This document shows, piece after piece, positions 33,872 through 44,868 of a stretch of 64,000 nucleotides of DNA. A model generated the notes under the pieces. It saw only the letters and a list, made by a program, of their open reading frames with translations, made no database searches and was not told the DNA's origin. The DNA is from Selaginella moellendorffii. Its lineage: Eukaryota > Streptophyta > Lycopodiopsida > Selaginellales > Selaginellaceae. Both the position numbers and the translations under genes were made by a program. The stretch's first letter is position 1. Each line of letters begins with the position of its first letter. The stretch lies in assembly GCF_000143415.4 (NCBI RefSeq), contig NW_003314269.1, positions 210,401 through 274,400 on the forward strand, written 5' to 3'.

Positions 33872-35226
33872 ATGGAGAGGATGCGCTCCTTTTCCCTCAT
33901 ATGGCGATCGGCGATGTGCACTGCCGCCACTGGAGCACAGCCTGTTGCCGCGTCCTCGAGGTACGAGGAAGAATGCCGGGAATGTGGAGGCCCGATGGAG
34001 TGGAAATTATCGCAGGGTTCTGTCTGGAGTGAGGCAGTGGAATCCGGACCACGATCAGCAGCTGTCTATGGATTTCCGGATCAAAAAGAGGACTCTCGTC
34101 AAGGAGCTCGTCAAGCAACAAATCCGAGAGGAGATTCGCAAGAGAAGGGAGGAGGACAAGAACCGTGCTCCCAAGACCGAGAAGGAGTTTCTCGAAGTAA
34201 AGATCCGAAGGGTACGTAAGTTCTTCTTTTCCAAGGAGCACTCTTCTTAGTTGCTTTTGTTTATGTATTTTCTTTCGCTCGTTTCTTCCAGGCTTTGTAC
34301 ACGATCGATCTCAACAGGACGGAGATCCGGCGAAAGCATTCGTCCCATCTCACCGAAGGAAAGCGTTGCTTGCGAGAAACGGAGCCTCTGAGTGAAGGAG
34401 AGGCGGCGCACTACGCAAGGATTGGAAACCAAAACCAGAACTTTGCGTCCGTCGGTAAGCGTGGGATCTACGGAGGTGTGATTCACAACATCCACACCAA
34501 CTGGAAGTTCCATGAGACGGTGAGGATCAAGTGCCCCCGCCACAACAGCATGGAGGAGACGCGGAGAATCGGTGCCGAGCTAGCGAGATTGAGTGGAGGC
34601 ATCGTGCTCGATGTCCTTGAGGACAGGACGGTGATTATGTTTCGTGGTAAGAACTACCAGACACCAGAGGAGCTCTATCCTCCAACTTTGGAAGCTGTCG
34701 ACAGGAGAAATGTAAATTTGCTGCTCTTTTCTTTTCCCTCTTGTTCTTCTTTGACGAGTTTGCTGTTTTGTTTTTCCAGGCCGATTCCAGGCACCACATC
34801 CAACGGGCTTTGGATTCACAAGTTTACAGGCTGGGACAATACATTTCCAGGTACCACTTTCTCAAAGAAGACAGAGAGCCCGCTCAAGCCACGCAGCCGA
34901 TGATAGTCTTACCAGGGGCTGGCAACGAAGACAGAGAAGAAGGTTTAGATCAAGGTTGTCAAGTAGATGTGGAGAATGGTGATAAAGAACAGGCTAGAAC
35001 AGCAGCAGCGGATGTTATAGCTACACAGGCGAGCCGCGAGCGAGTGGAAAAAAAGATGGCGTCCAGATTTGCGAGAGAACTTGGCCGCCACAAGACCGAG
35101 ATTGGGAAGGAGAGGAGACGCGCGAGAAAGAACTTGTTTGATTACAAGATTCGCAGGTGTGGGGGGATAAAAGCGTACCTCCGCGGCCTGGGAGTACCAT
35201 ATCCATTCCCAAGACTCCACTCTTAA
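33872..35226 (+). CDS. CRM-domain RNA-binding protein, copy 3 (intact, shorter)
   Basis: Four exons, 33872-33960, 34016-34211, 34292-34711 and 34780-35226, are all in phase and give 383 residues. Relative to copy 1 it lacks 11 codons in exon 2 (TNLATEQQRQD region, in-frame deletion) and one Gly codon in the acidic C-terminal part. The presequence, GKRGIYGGVI loop and C-terminal basic helix are unchanged. With copy 1 it is one of two CRM copies that can encode a complete protein. Confidence 0.85.
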
Positions 35227-35338
35227 ACAAATCCAGGGAGATAAGCTTGGAACTTCTATGATATGACTTGGATCCCACTATCAGGTAGGGTTCTTGCGAG
35301 AGAAGAGAAGATTTTTAAGTACGAGCTCGAAGAAAGAG

Positions 35339-37961
35339 ATGTTTTGGCACTCTCGCCACCCACATTTTACTGCTGCTCGTCGCGATCATCGCGATCAATC
35401 TCTACCTGAGCTCGCTCCCGGCTTGGTTCTTCGTGATCCAAGTTCGCACTCGCTCCATCGCCGCCGTCCTCCACAACCTCAGGCTCCACCGATTCGCCAC
35501 CGCCAAGTTCGTTGAGGAGAGATTCCGCGAGTTTGGGCTCTCGACGCGCACGGTCGACTACGAGGTACTCGTCTCGTATCCCTTGAAGCGATCGTTGTCC
35601 GTGGTCTACCCAAGCAACTCGTCACTCAGCTTGGGTCTTGACGAAGAGACCGTGGATGGCGATGGGGATTCCTCTGGAGTCATTCCAACTTTCTTCGCTT
35701 ACTCGCCGTCTGGGGAAGCTCTTGCGGAGGTGGTGTACGCAAACTACGGCCAAAAATCCGATTTTGACGAGCTCAAGAGCCTGGGAGTGGAGGTGAGAGG
35801 GAGCGTGGTGATCGCCAGGCTTGGCAAGAGCTTTCGAGGGGATATCGTGTTTAACGCGCAGGAGGAAGGCGCGGTGGCCGTGGTTTTGTATCCGGATCCT
35901 CGAGACTACGCCACGAACGCTACCACTGAAGGCTACTATCCATTCTCGCGATGGTTGCCTCCAAGTGGAGTCCAGAGAGGCTCCGTGATCCAGGACCCCG
36001 GGGATCCTCTCACGCCGGGGTGGCCGAGTAGCAAGCTTTCCGAGAGACTGAACGCTTCCAACTTGACAAGGCTGGGAGTTCCAGCGATCCCCGCGCTGCC
36101 AATCTCCGCCCGCGACGCTCTTCCAATCATCGAGGCGCTGGGAGGCCCTGTTGCTCCTGATTCCTGGCAAGGAGGACTTGCAGTGGACGCGTATCGAGCT
36201 GGGAAAGAACCTGTGAAACTTGATTTTCGCTACGAGGTAACTTTTGCAAAAAAAATATTAAAGCTTTTGAGCACTACGTACTTCCTGACAGGCTAACCTG
36301 ACCACTGCGACAATTCGTAACGTTTTTGGAATCATAGAAGGCTCTGAGAAAGATAGGTGAGTTTTCGAGCTTCAAATTAGTCTTGTTTTCTCTCGTATTT
36401 TTTCTAAAGCTTTGACACATAGATATGTGCTTCTTGGGAATCACCGAGACGCTTGGACGTATGGAGCCGGCGATCCAAACAGCGGAACTGCCTGCCTTTT
36501 GGAGGTAAAGCTTTCATGTTATTCCTCAAAGAAACTTTTCATGTTTTTGCGAGTTTTCAGATAGCTCGCATCTTTGGACAGTTTCTGAGAAGACCAGCGA
36601 GAACAATCGTATTTTGCAGCTGGGATGCCGAAGAGTACAGCCTGGTAATCCTTTGTATCTCTATTATCTTCGTGTTTACTCATAAAAATTTCCTCTCTTA
36701 ATAGACTGGTTCTACAGAGTGGGTCGAGGACAATTTGGCCATGCTTAAGGCTCGAGCGGTGGCTTATTTAAACGTGGATGAAGCAGTAACAGGCAGTTCT
36801 TTCTCAGCGTCTGCTACGCCTCAGCTTGACAACCTTTTATTCGACGTCACCAAAATGGTACGCAAATCTTACCATTTCTTTTGCAGCTCATGGCATTTTG
36901 GTTCTCTCAAGGTGAAAGATCCAGACTCAAATGGAACCATATTTGACTCGTGGTGTGGAAAATCAAACGATTGTGTAAGAGACAAAGAATTTATCATTAT
37001 CATCTCCTCTGCTCCGTATTAATGGTTTGATCGACTCAGGTCGGGAGGCTGGGCGGTGGTGGCTCCGACTACGCTCCATTCTTGCAGCACGCAGGAATTC
37101 CCTCCACCAGCATGACGTACGAAGAGAAAAACTCAGATTTTCCCGTGTATCATTCACTCTATGACAATTATAACTGGATGAAAAACTTTGGAGACCCTGA
37201 GTTCCATCGCCATGCAACAGGTGAAACTTTGCTTTTGATTCTCTTTTTTAAGATTTCGAGGCTTTGGTGCTAGTGGTGAAAGTCTGGGGACTGCTTGCGA
37301 GGCGCTTGGTCATGGACACGATCTTGCCTTTCAACTATGTCTCGTATGCAAATGTCCTGGAGGTACTAGCGATTATACCATTGCTTTTCATGAGTTGGAT
37401 TGTTTCTTAAAGGTCGCTGTAAAGGATTTGGAGGCCAGGTTCCTGCTTATTTCGGGTCATCCAGTAAGCTTTTCTCTTTTTTCTTCTTTCGCTTGGTCTC
37501 ATCGGTTTTTCCAGGTTAATATACTTAGCCTCAGCAAGTCGCGCGACGTAAATTTCTTCCCACTTCATTTTGCGGTGGATCAACTTCGTGAACTTGCGTC
37601 CAAGATCCCTTCTTTCACTGCGCCCAGAAGTAAAAATGATATTTTGATGCTTGGAGAGCGCTGTTTTCTAGATGGCGAAGGCCTTCCAGGGAAGCCATGG
37701 TTCAAACACTTGGTGAGTGCATTTTATCTGATTGTAAGAGTTTTGATGTTGAGAATTGTGTAGATCTATGGCCCAACTCAAACAAATGTCTATGGTACCT
37801 CGACATTCCCTGCTATTGCGGACGTTATATCGAAGATGGCTGTGGGTGAGGACAAAGAAGAGCTTAAAGCTTTAAAACAAGACTTGCAACATGAAATATG
37901 GAGAGCTTCGAGAGCTGTCCAGTGTGCCGCGAATGTCTTAAAAGGTGATATATTTTCCTAA
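35339..37961 (+). pseudogene. M28 peptidase (AMP1/GCPII type), copy 3, N-terminal frameshift
   Basis: The start codon is followed by an extra T (ATGTTTTGG against ATGTTTGG), so the membrane-anchor frame is lost (MFWHSRHPH...). A deletion removes the codons for PHVAGTPQG (about 35490). From about 35433 onward the normal frame is open, and all catalytic exons ([26 protein letters not shown]) are clean, including the last exon to TAA at 37959-37961. An internally started product would lack the signal anchor and so would not be placed in the secretory pathway. Either the copy is newly dead or the extra T is a sequencing error. Confidence 0.65.
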
Positions 37962-38164
37962 ATGGTGCTTTGAGAATCATGGCCATTGAACCGTGCGGTG
38001 TTGCTCTCGGTATTTATCCTATCCTTTCCATCGCCAGCTGACAGCGTCACGCCATTGCATTGAATATAGTCAACGGTATGGTCAAAGTAGTCAAGGATCA
38101 GTCTGTGCTGGTGTAAGGGTGAGAAAGGACAGAGTTTAGGGTTTAGAGCGTGGAGCTCACTAAC

Positions 38165-38710
38165 GAGCTTTTTGAAGTCAGCAAAATGGATGAGGAAGTT
38201 GCTAAGGTGTGGCAAATGGAAGTGGCTGGGCCCTTCAGAGTGGCAAACAAGATCTGGCGGAACATTGGCGAGAGGAAGAGGAGCAGCTGTGGAAGAGAAG
38301 AAAGAGGAGCTTCTTTTCGTCACGTCTAATGCTGTGTCATCTCTTCCATTTTGAGCTGTCGTGGTTAAGGATTTTGCCTCTTGCGCTCACTAGGGAGAGG
38401 ATGGATTTTTTTTTTTTTATTGTTTCGTGCTGTTGGTTCTTACCGTGCTTGGATGTTCGGACAATAGTATAGCGCCTATAGCTGCTTTGGCCAAAGAGCA
38501 AGCAAAGGTAAGACAGATCCAAACAGCTGTGTGGCGATGCTTATCCTTGTTTCAATGCAGGAGAAGGTCAGCTGAGACCAATAAAGTCAGCGGTAAGATC
38601 TCACTTTCTTCTGATTTCTAGCCCAACGCAGCTTAAGGCTCGCCAGCCCAGTGTCCGATGGAGGCTCTACGTTTTCAGAGACGGAGCGGAGCGTCTTTGG
38701 ACGGTAACGC
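38165..38710 (+). pseudogene. DDL-like fragment downstream of M28-3
   Basis: Same make-up as 21420-22140: the VAKVWQMEVAGPF-type frame, DDL coiled-coil exon pieces (about 38440-38600), then RQPSVRWRLYVF-like sequence (GCCAGCCCAGTGTCCGATGG, about 38642-38661), ending in GAGCGTCTTTGGACGG. Frames are broken. Confidence 0.6.
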
Positions 38711-38832
38711 TTTTCTGTAAATAATCTTAGTGATCACACTGATATACATTCGATGTGATGGTCTGATCGAGCAGCGGATGAGCATTTCGAAATGTTTCAG
38801 CTTGAGCACATGAATGAACCACTAGATTCGGT

Positions 38833-41800
38833 TCAGGGACCTGGGTTTACTGTTATGACCGTCTGACCATCCGTTTTAGTCTGACCATCCGTCTGACCAT
38901 CCGTTTCAGTCTGACCATCCGTCTGATCATCCGGAACCAGGGAATCCAAACCATCTTCCCAAGGTCGCTGAGCACGCGCATACCTTTTCCGTCTCTGAGG
39001 TGAACCCTGAGAACTTAGAAGCTCTTCAAGCGTTTCACTGCCGAAACTCATGCCCCCAACCTCCGAATGATCTTGCAATTTAAAGCACCGTTTCAGAGCA
39101 TCAAGAAGCTTCGAGATGGTATTTTTCTGACCATCGCTCCCCTGACCTGCTTTGCTGGGCTGCGAGTCGAAGAACCTGAGCTTCCGGGAATTCAGGTTGT
39201 AAACTGCGTAGATGAACGTGCAGAGAGGAGCTAAGCAGACCAAACCCCCGGGGACAGAAGTGGCGATCATGCTGGTCGGGTACTTTCCCGAAGATGGCAA
39301 TTCTGAGAATCCTGCGGCTCCAAATGCCACGAGGACGAAGATGATGGAGATGACGAGCATGACTGCTGCGGCAATGAGTGTGTGTCGGAGACGGCGAAGG
39401 AGTCTCAGGTTGAATTTGTCGGGAGAAGGCAGGACCCCGGTGACTCCTGCCAGAGCACTGGCCATGGCGAAAAAGAAGGACAAACTGTTGGCAACCCAGA
39501 ACACAACCACACCTGGTCTGTCGACTGACACATACTCCCTGTCCTTGAACTTAAGTTTGTACCCCAGTGGCGGATTCAATAAGCCTCCGAACGTGACACT
39601 GGCAATGAGAGCTGATCCAACCAGTATCGCGTTTAAGGCATCCACGAACATCTGCCGGTCCTTGTGCAAGCTCTCAGTGTAGCTGCCCCACTTGAGGCAG
39701 TTCAGCATGACAGCATCCTCCTCACCCATCCATTGTGCGTCCCAGTAAGGTGGCTTGCCGAAGCTATCGCAGATGTCTGGTTTGCAGCCTTTGCGAGACA
39801 AGGTAATCATTGTCTCGCGCTCCTTGAAGATGGCAGCCCAGTGCAAAGCAGTCCGACCTGTCCGGTGGCCTGTGTCGTTGGGATAATCTTTGATGAACTT
39901 TTCCGACAACTGTTTCAAACGTTGAGCCAGCTGTTTCCTCCTACGTCCTTCTTCGTCGTTATATTTCTTTTTCGAGTTTTTCTCTTGCGAGATGGCCTTC
40001 AAGTCCTTGCTTCTGTCTTCTTCAAGTTTTGCCTCCCAATAAGCCACAGGAACATCTTTCGCCAGTTCACTCACGTCGTCGAAGGCATCCTTGTACTTGC
40101 TTGGCAATTTTCGATATTTGTCTTCAAAGATAATGTCCAGTTCCTTCCACACAGCTTCCTTGATCATATCGGGTAATTCCTGGGTGAAGCACTTTGCCAT
40201 GCAGGTTGCGAAGATCTCCCTTCCCCGCAGCTCATCCTGTTCTCCATGCGAGAAAGCAATCTTAAAAGCTAACCTGAGTTGATCATTGATTCCTTTCACG
40301 TTGGTGTACTTCTTCATCACGAACTCCATCACAGGCTTTACTCTGTTGAACAGGCCTTTGCCACCGAATTCTGTGCATCTGGTAGTGGCACTCAAAGCAG
40401 CCCATTCCAGTAGCCGTGATTCCTCCACAAGCTCATGAACAGAGTCCCCTGGCCCTGGCCCAGTTTCTCTTGTACCCAACTTCTTCGCTAAGAGCTCATT
40501 CGTTATACTGTCTCCATATGCAACAGCAGACGACAATATACCAGGCTCCAACACTCCATCGTTATGCAGGAACCGCCACGGCACCCAATCAATTATGTGG
40601 GCTTGACCATGATCTTCAATACGCTGGAATGCCCGGTGCCAGTCCTTGTGACTTCGTGGAAACACCCGTATCTTTCTTTTCACATGTTCACGTATGAGTA
40701 TGCCAAGACAGTCTCTGTTGCCACCCATAGCCGCCCAATGCCATGGCAGTCCTTTCTCAACCTTGTCCTCCGCATCTAGCTTGATGTCATTAATTTTCAG
40801 CAACCACTCGAGTGCAACACTGTTCCCATTCCAAGCAGCAAAGTGCAACGGAGTCAGACCTGCTTTAGTAGCTCGGTTCACTTCCAGGCCCTTCGGATCC
40901 AGCAACTCGAAGATATCTTTACCCCCTCCTCTAGCAGCAAAGTGCAATACTCCAGCTCCTGTCTCATCTTCTAAGCGAAAATCAGCACCTTTGTCGCGTA
41001 ATTTGCGAGCAATGTCAGCTCTCTTTTGTCCAACGGCAAAATGCAAAGGAGTGTGCCCAAGCTTATTCTTTTTGTTAATGTCCACACCTGCTTCCAGTAA
41101 TGCTTTGACGATTGCGACTTCCCCTTGGCCAGGGCTCTCCCCTGCTACGATTTCAACATAATTCGAAGCAGCGAAATGAAGAGCAGTGTTGCCGAGTTCG
41201 TCTTGCTTCCGTACGTCAATCTTACTTTTTCCATGGACGTTCAGCATCGCTTTCACCAGACTTACATTTCCAAATTCGCTTGCAAGGTGTAGTGCGGTTT
41301 TGTCAGCATAAACATTGTGGATGTTCCAACCATATTTTAGAGCTTCCAGTTTGTCACTAAAATCTCCACCTTCTTGGATCCGCAGCTCCTCCAAGGCATC
41401 TGCCCAAAAATTTCAGATGTTAGAAGGACTTACTCTCTACGACTTACTCGTGACATCTTCCACTGAGCAAGCCTTTTGGAATCGTGGCTTCAAGGCTGTG
41501 TGCAGTAGCAGTTGAAAAACCGACTCATTCCCTTGTAACGCCAGGTGCAACGAAGACGCTCCCTCCTTGTCTTTTCGGCACGGATCAGCACCTTTGGCAA
41601 TCAACAGAACAATCATGTCCTGCTGCTCTTGTAGATGTTGTTCCACACGGGAAAGCTCCTTATGCTGCTGTTGTAGATGTTGTTCCACACGGGAAAGCTC
41701 CTCGTGCTGCTGTTGTAGATGTCGGGAAAGCTCCTTATGCTGCTCTTGTAGCTCCTGCTGCTTTATGCGTAACTTCTTTAACTTCGACTCCTTTAACTCC

Positions 41801-42626
41801 AACTCCTTTATCATCTGCAGGACTGCAAGGTGCAGAGGAGTCTGGCCCTTCTCCAAGTCAGGGGTGTCCACCTGGGCTTCGCGGGAGAGCAACTCCTTCA
41901 GAACTTGAAGCTTGCCACGTATTTTGACTGCAATGTGTAACGGCGCGTCCCCCTTGATATTCTTTTGGCATGGATCCGCACCTTCCCGTAAGAGCGCTTG
42001 TATCACTTTCACGTTCTGTCGTTTCACAGCAGTGTGCAAGGGAGTATTGCCATCTTTATCAACGACATTAACTTGCTTTGCATCCCTCAGCTGGTTTAGC
42101 AGTTTTGAAACAATGGCAGGGTTTTCATTAGTGGCAGCTTCATGCAGAGCCGTGGTACCATTATTGGATGGATCTGCTTCTAAGATGTCTTTTACCTTAG
42201 TCGGAGACCATTTGAGCAGCCAGGATATTGCAGAAGTGTTCTCAGCCTCAATGGCGAGATACAGTGCAGTTGTGAAGATACCTTTCTGCCTATCATAGAC
42301 AGTATGACCATCCCAGTCTTTGTTATTGATCAGGTCCATCAATCTGTCTTCAGGGCTGCTATCCATGAGAATCGGTAGAAATTGATCTGAAGGAGCAAAG
42401 GTAATGTGTACACATAGTCCTGAAAGCATCACTTACGTGCTTCAACATGCGTGGAGGGCAGTATCTTTGGGGCTCGTTTCGTCGCAACGCTATTCGACAA
42501 GGAGGCGGCGGCGGGAGTGCCACCACCACCACCACCATCGCCGCCGCCAGACTGAGCGCTACCACCACCACCAGCACTACCATCACGCCCGTTCTCTTCT
42601 GGCACCATCAGCCTACGCTCCAACAA
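38833..42626 (-). CDS. ankyrin-repeat transmembrane protein ANK-3 (ACD6-like architecture), intact
   Basis: Exons 42626-42437, 42386-41448 and 41399-38833 are in phase and give 1,231 residues. The first exon is Gly/Ser-rich (GGGDGGGGGG) and ends THVEA. Then come ankyrin repeats (TALHEAATNENPAIV, GNTPLHTAVKRQNVKV, GDAPLHIAVK, GQTPLHLAV). A glutamine-rich coiled coil follows with about three ELSR(VEQ)HLQ units, the most in the array, then repeats GASSLHLAL, KTALHLASEF, GHTPLHFAVG and GLTPLHFAAW. A central helical region and TALHWAAI precede four membrane segments. The C-terminal tail carries several DGQT repeats, absent from ANK-1. There is no signal peptide. In known families such proteins act in immune or salt signalling at the plasma membrane or ER; the role here is inferred only from architecture. 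Confidence 0.85.
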
Positions 42627-42924
42627 AAACGATGCAATTGATCAGGCACGATTTCTTGTGGCAGACAAGACCTGTAAAAGGGGTTGTTTAGATTCCACAT
42701 AGGACACTGAAACAGTGCGATACATTATCAGGCACCACGCAAGTTGCATGATCTTCTCGAATTTTTACGTACTATAATAATTCTAGTGGAGTGGAGTATT
42801 GATCACGACGCGAGTGCACATAACGGAAGGAATCGATCTCTCTCCTTTCCCAAATTTCAACAGCAGAGACTTTTAGTTTAGCATCAAGAAGGGTTTAACA
42901 AGTAAATCTACTATATCTACGAAT
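42627..42924. other. spacer between ANK-3 and a DDL 5' fragment
   Basis: Related at both ends to 52100-52350. The middle (about 42725-42900) is not found in the other spacers of this window. It probably holds the ankyrin gene promoter on the minus strand. No gene is seen. Confidence 0.45.
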
Positions 42925-43205
42925 ATGCTCAAAGATTTGTTATTTTACGGCAAGATAGCCGAGTCCGAGAGTACAGCGGTCGCGGCGAAGCGAAGGGGAC
43001 GCCCATCGCCGAGGTGGGAGCATGGGCGCAGCCGGAACAGCAATGGCGAGCGTGACGGGCGTGGAAGAGCAAGGGATTCGGACAGGGATGAGGCTGCTGT
43101 GAGACGTAGGAGCGAGGACGATGGCAGGGATGGAGCTAAGCGTGGGGGGAGAGAGAGGTCTAGTGACAGGGAAGAGCGAGAGAAATGGGAAATGAGTCAA
43201 GGATG
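42925..43205 (+). pseudogene. DDL 5' exon fragment
   Basis: Matches the RS/RD-rich first exon of the intact DAWDLE gene (RGRARDSDRDEAAVRRRSED, ERSSDREEREKWE), but the DDL start codon is lost (AGCATGG replaced by GCCGAG). The copy stops after about 260 bases, running into the spacer that precedes the tRNA at 43264. Confidence 0.75.
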
Positions 43206-43263
43206 AAGCAAAGGAGCGCAGGAGTGTTGTTTCATTCAGGTTAATTTTACTTTAATGTAATAA

Positions 43264-43335
43264 GAATCAGTAGTCCAACGGTTAGGATAATTGCCTTCCA
43301 AGCAATAGACCCGGGTTCGACTCCCGGCTGATGCA
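43264..43335 (+). tRNA. tRNA-Gly (TCC), copy with one acceptor-stem mismatch
   Basis: All arms are as in 12640-12711, and G7-C66 is even improved, but position 2 is A opposite G71. The anticodon is TCC and a TTTTT run follows. It may be functional or marginal. Confidence 0.75.
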
Positions 43336-43381
43336 TTTTTAATGCCTAAAGTCTTTTTGCCACGTGTCGGCTCTAGGGTTT

Positions 43382-44765
43382 ATGGAGAGGATGCGCTCCT
43401 TTTCCCTCATATGGTGATCGGCGATGTGCACTGCCGCCACTGGAGCAAAGCCTGTTGCGTACGAGGAAGAATGCCGGGAATGTGGAGGCCCGATGGAGTG
43501 GAAATTATCGCAGGGTTCTGTCTGGTGTGAGGCAGACGAATCTAGCGACTGAGCAGCAACGCCAGGATGAGAATCCGGACCACGATTAGCAGCTGTCTAT
43601 GGATTTCCGGATCAAGAAGAGGAATCTCGTCAAGGAGCTCGTCAAGCAACAAATTCGAGAGGAGATTCGCAAGAGAAGGGAGGAGGACAAGAACCGTGCT
43701 CCCAAGACCGAGAAGGAGTTTCTCGAAGTAAAGATCCGAAGGGTACGTCTTAGAAGTTCTTCTTTTCCAAGGAGCACTCTTCTTAACTGCTTTTGTTTAT
43801 GTATTTTCTTTCTCTCGTTTCTTCCAGTCTTTGTACACGATCGATCTCAACAGGACGGAGATCCGGCGAAAGCATTCGTCCCATCTCACCGAAGGAAAGC
43901 GTTGCTTGCGAGAAACGGAGCCTCTGAGTGAAGGAGAGGCAGCGCACTACGCAAGGATTGGAAACAAAAACCAGAACTTTGCGTCCGTCGGTAAGCGTGG
44001 GATCTACGGAGGTGTGATTCACAACATCCACACCAACTGGAAGTTCCATGAGACGGTGAGGATCAAGTGCCCCCGCCACAACAGCATGGAGGAGACGCGG
44101 AGAATCAGTGCCGAGGTAGCGAGATTGAGTGGAGGCATCGTGCTCGATGTCCTTGAGGACAGGACGGTGATTATGTTTCGTGGTAAGAACTACCAGACAC
44201 CAGAGGAGCTCTATCCTCCAACTTTGGAAGCTGTCGACAGGAGAAATGTAAATTTGCTGCTCTTTTCTTTTCCCTCTTGTTCTTCTTTGACGAGTTTGCT
44301 GTTTTGTTTTTCCAGGCCGATTCCAGGCACCACATCCAACGGGCTTTGGATTCACAAGTTTACAGGCTGGGGCAATACATTTCTAGGTACCACTTTCTCA
44401 AAGAAGACAGAGAGCCCGCTCAAGCCACGCAGCCGATGATAGTCTTACCAGGGGCTGGCAACGAAGACAGAGAAGAAGGTTTAGATCAAGGTGGTTGTCA
44501 AGTAGAAGGGGAGAATGGTGACAAAGATCAGGCTAGAGCAGCAGCAGCGGATGTTATAGCTACACAGGCGAGCCGCGAGCGAGTGGAAAAAAAGATGGCG
44601 TCCAGATTTGCGAGAGAACTTGGCCGCCACAAGACCGAGATTGGGAAGGAGAGGAGACGCGCGAGAAAGAACTTGTTTGATTACAAGATTCGCAGGTGTG
44701 GAGGGGTAAAAGCGTACCTCCGTGGCCTGGGAGTACCATATCCATTCCCAAGACTCCACTCTTAA
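43382..44765 (+). CDS. CRM-domain gene, copy 4, damaged 5' end
   Basis: The upstream ATG (43382) leads to a presequence shortened by about 12 bases at the first exon border, and exon 2 then holds TAG (43587-43589, GAT-TAG for GAT-CAG). An ATG just downstream (43599, MDFRIKKRNL) restores a frame covering the basic helix, the CRM domain and the C-terminus. From there the exons are 43599-43742, 43828-44247 and 44316-44765, all in phase. The product would lack an organelle presequence. So it is either a pseudogene or a protein with a different location. The first codon of exon 3 is Ser instead of Ala. Confidence 0.65.
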
Positions 44766-44868
44766 ACAAATCCAGGGAGATAAGCTTATGATATGACTTG
44801 GATCCCACTATCAGGTAGGGTTCTTGCGAGAGAAGAGAAGATTTTTAAGTACGAGCTCGAAGAAAGAG

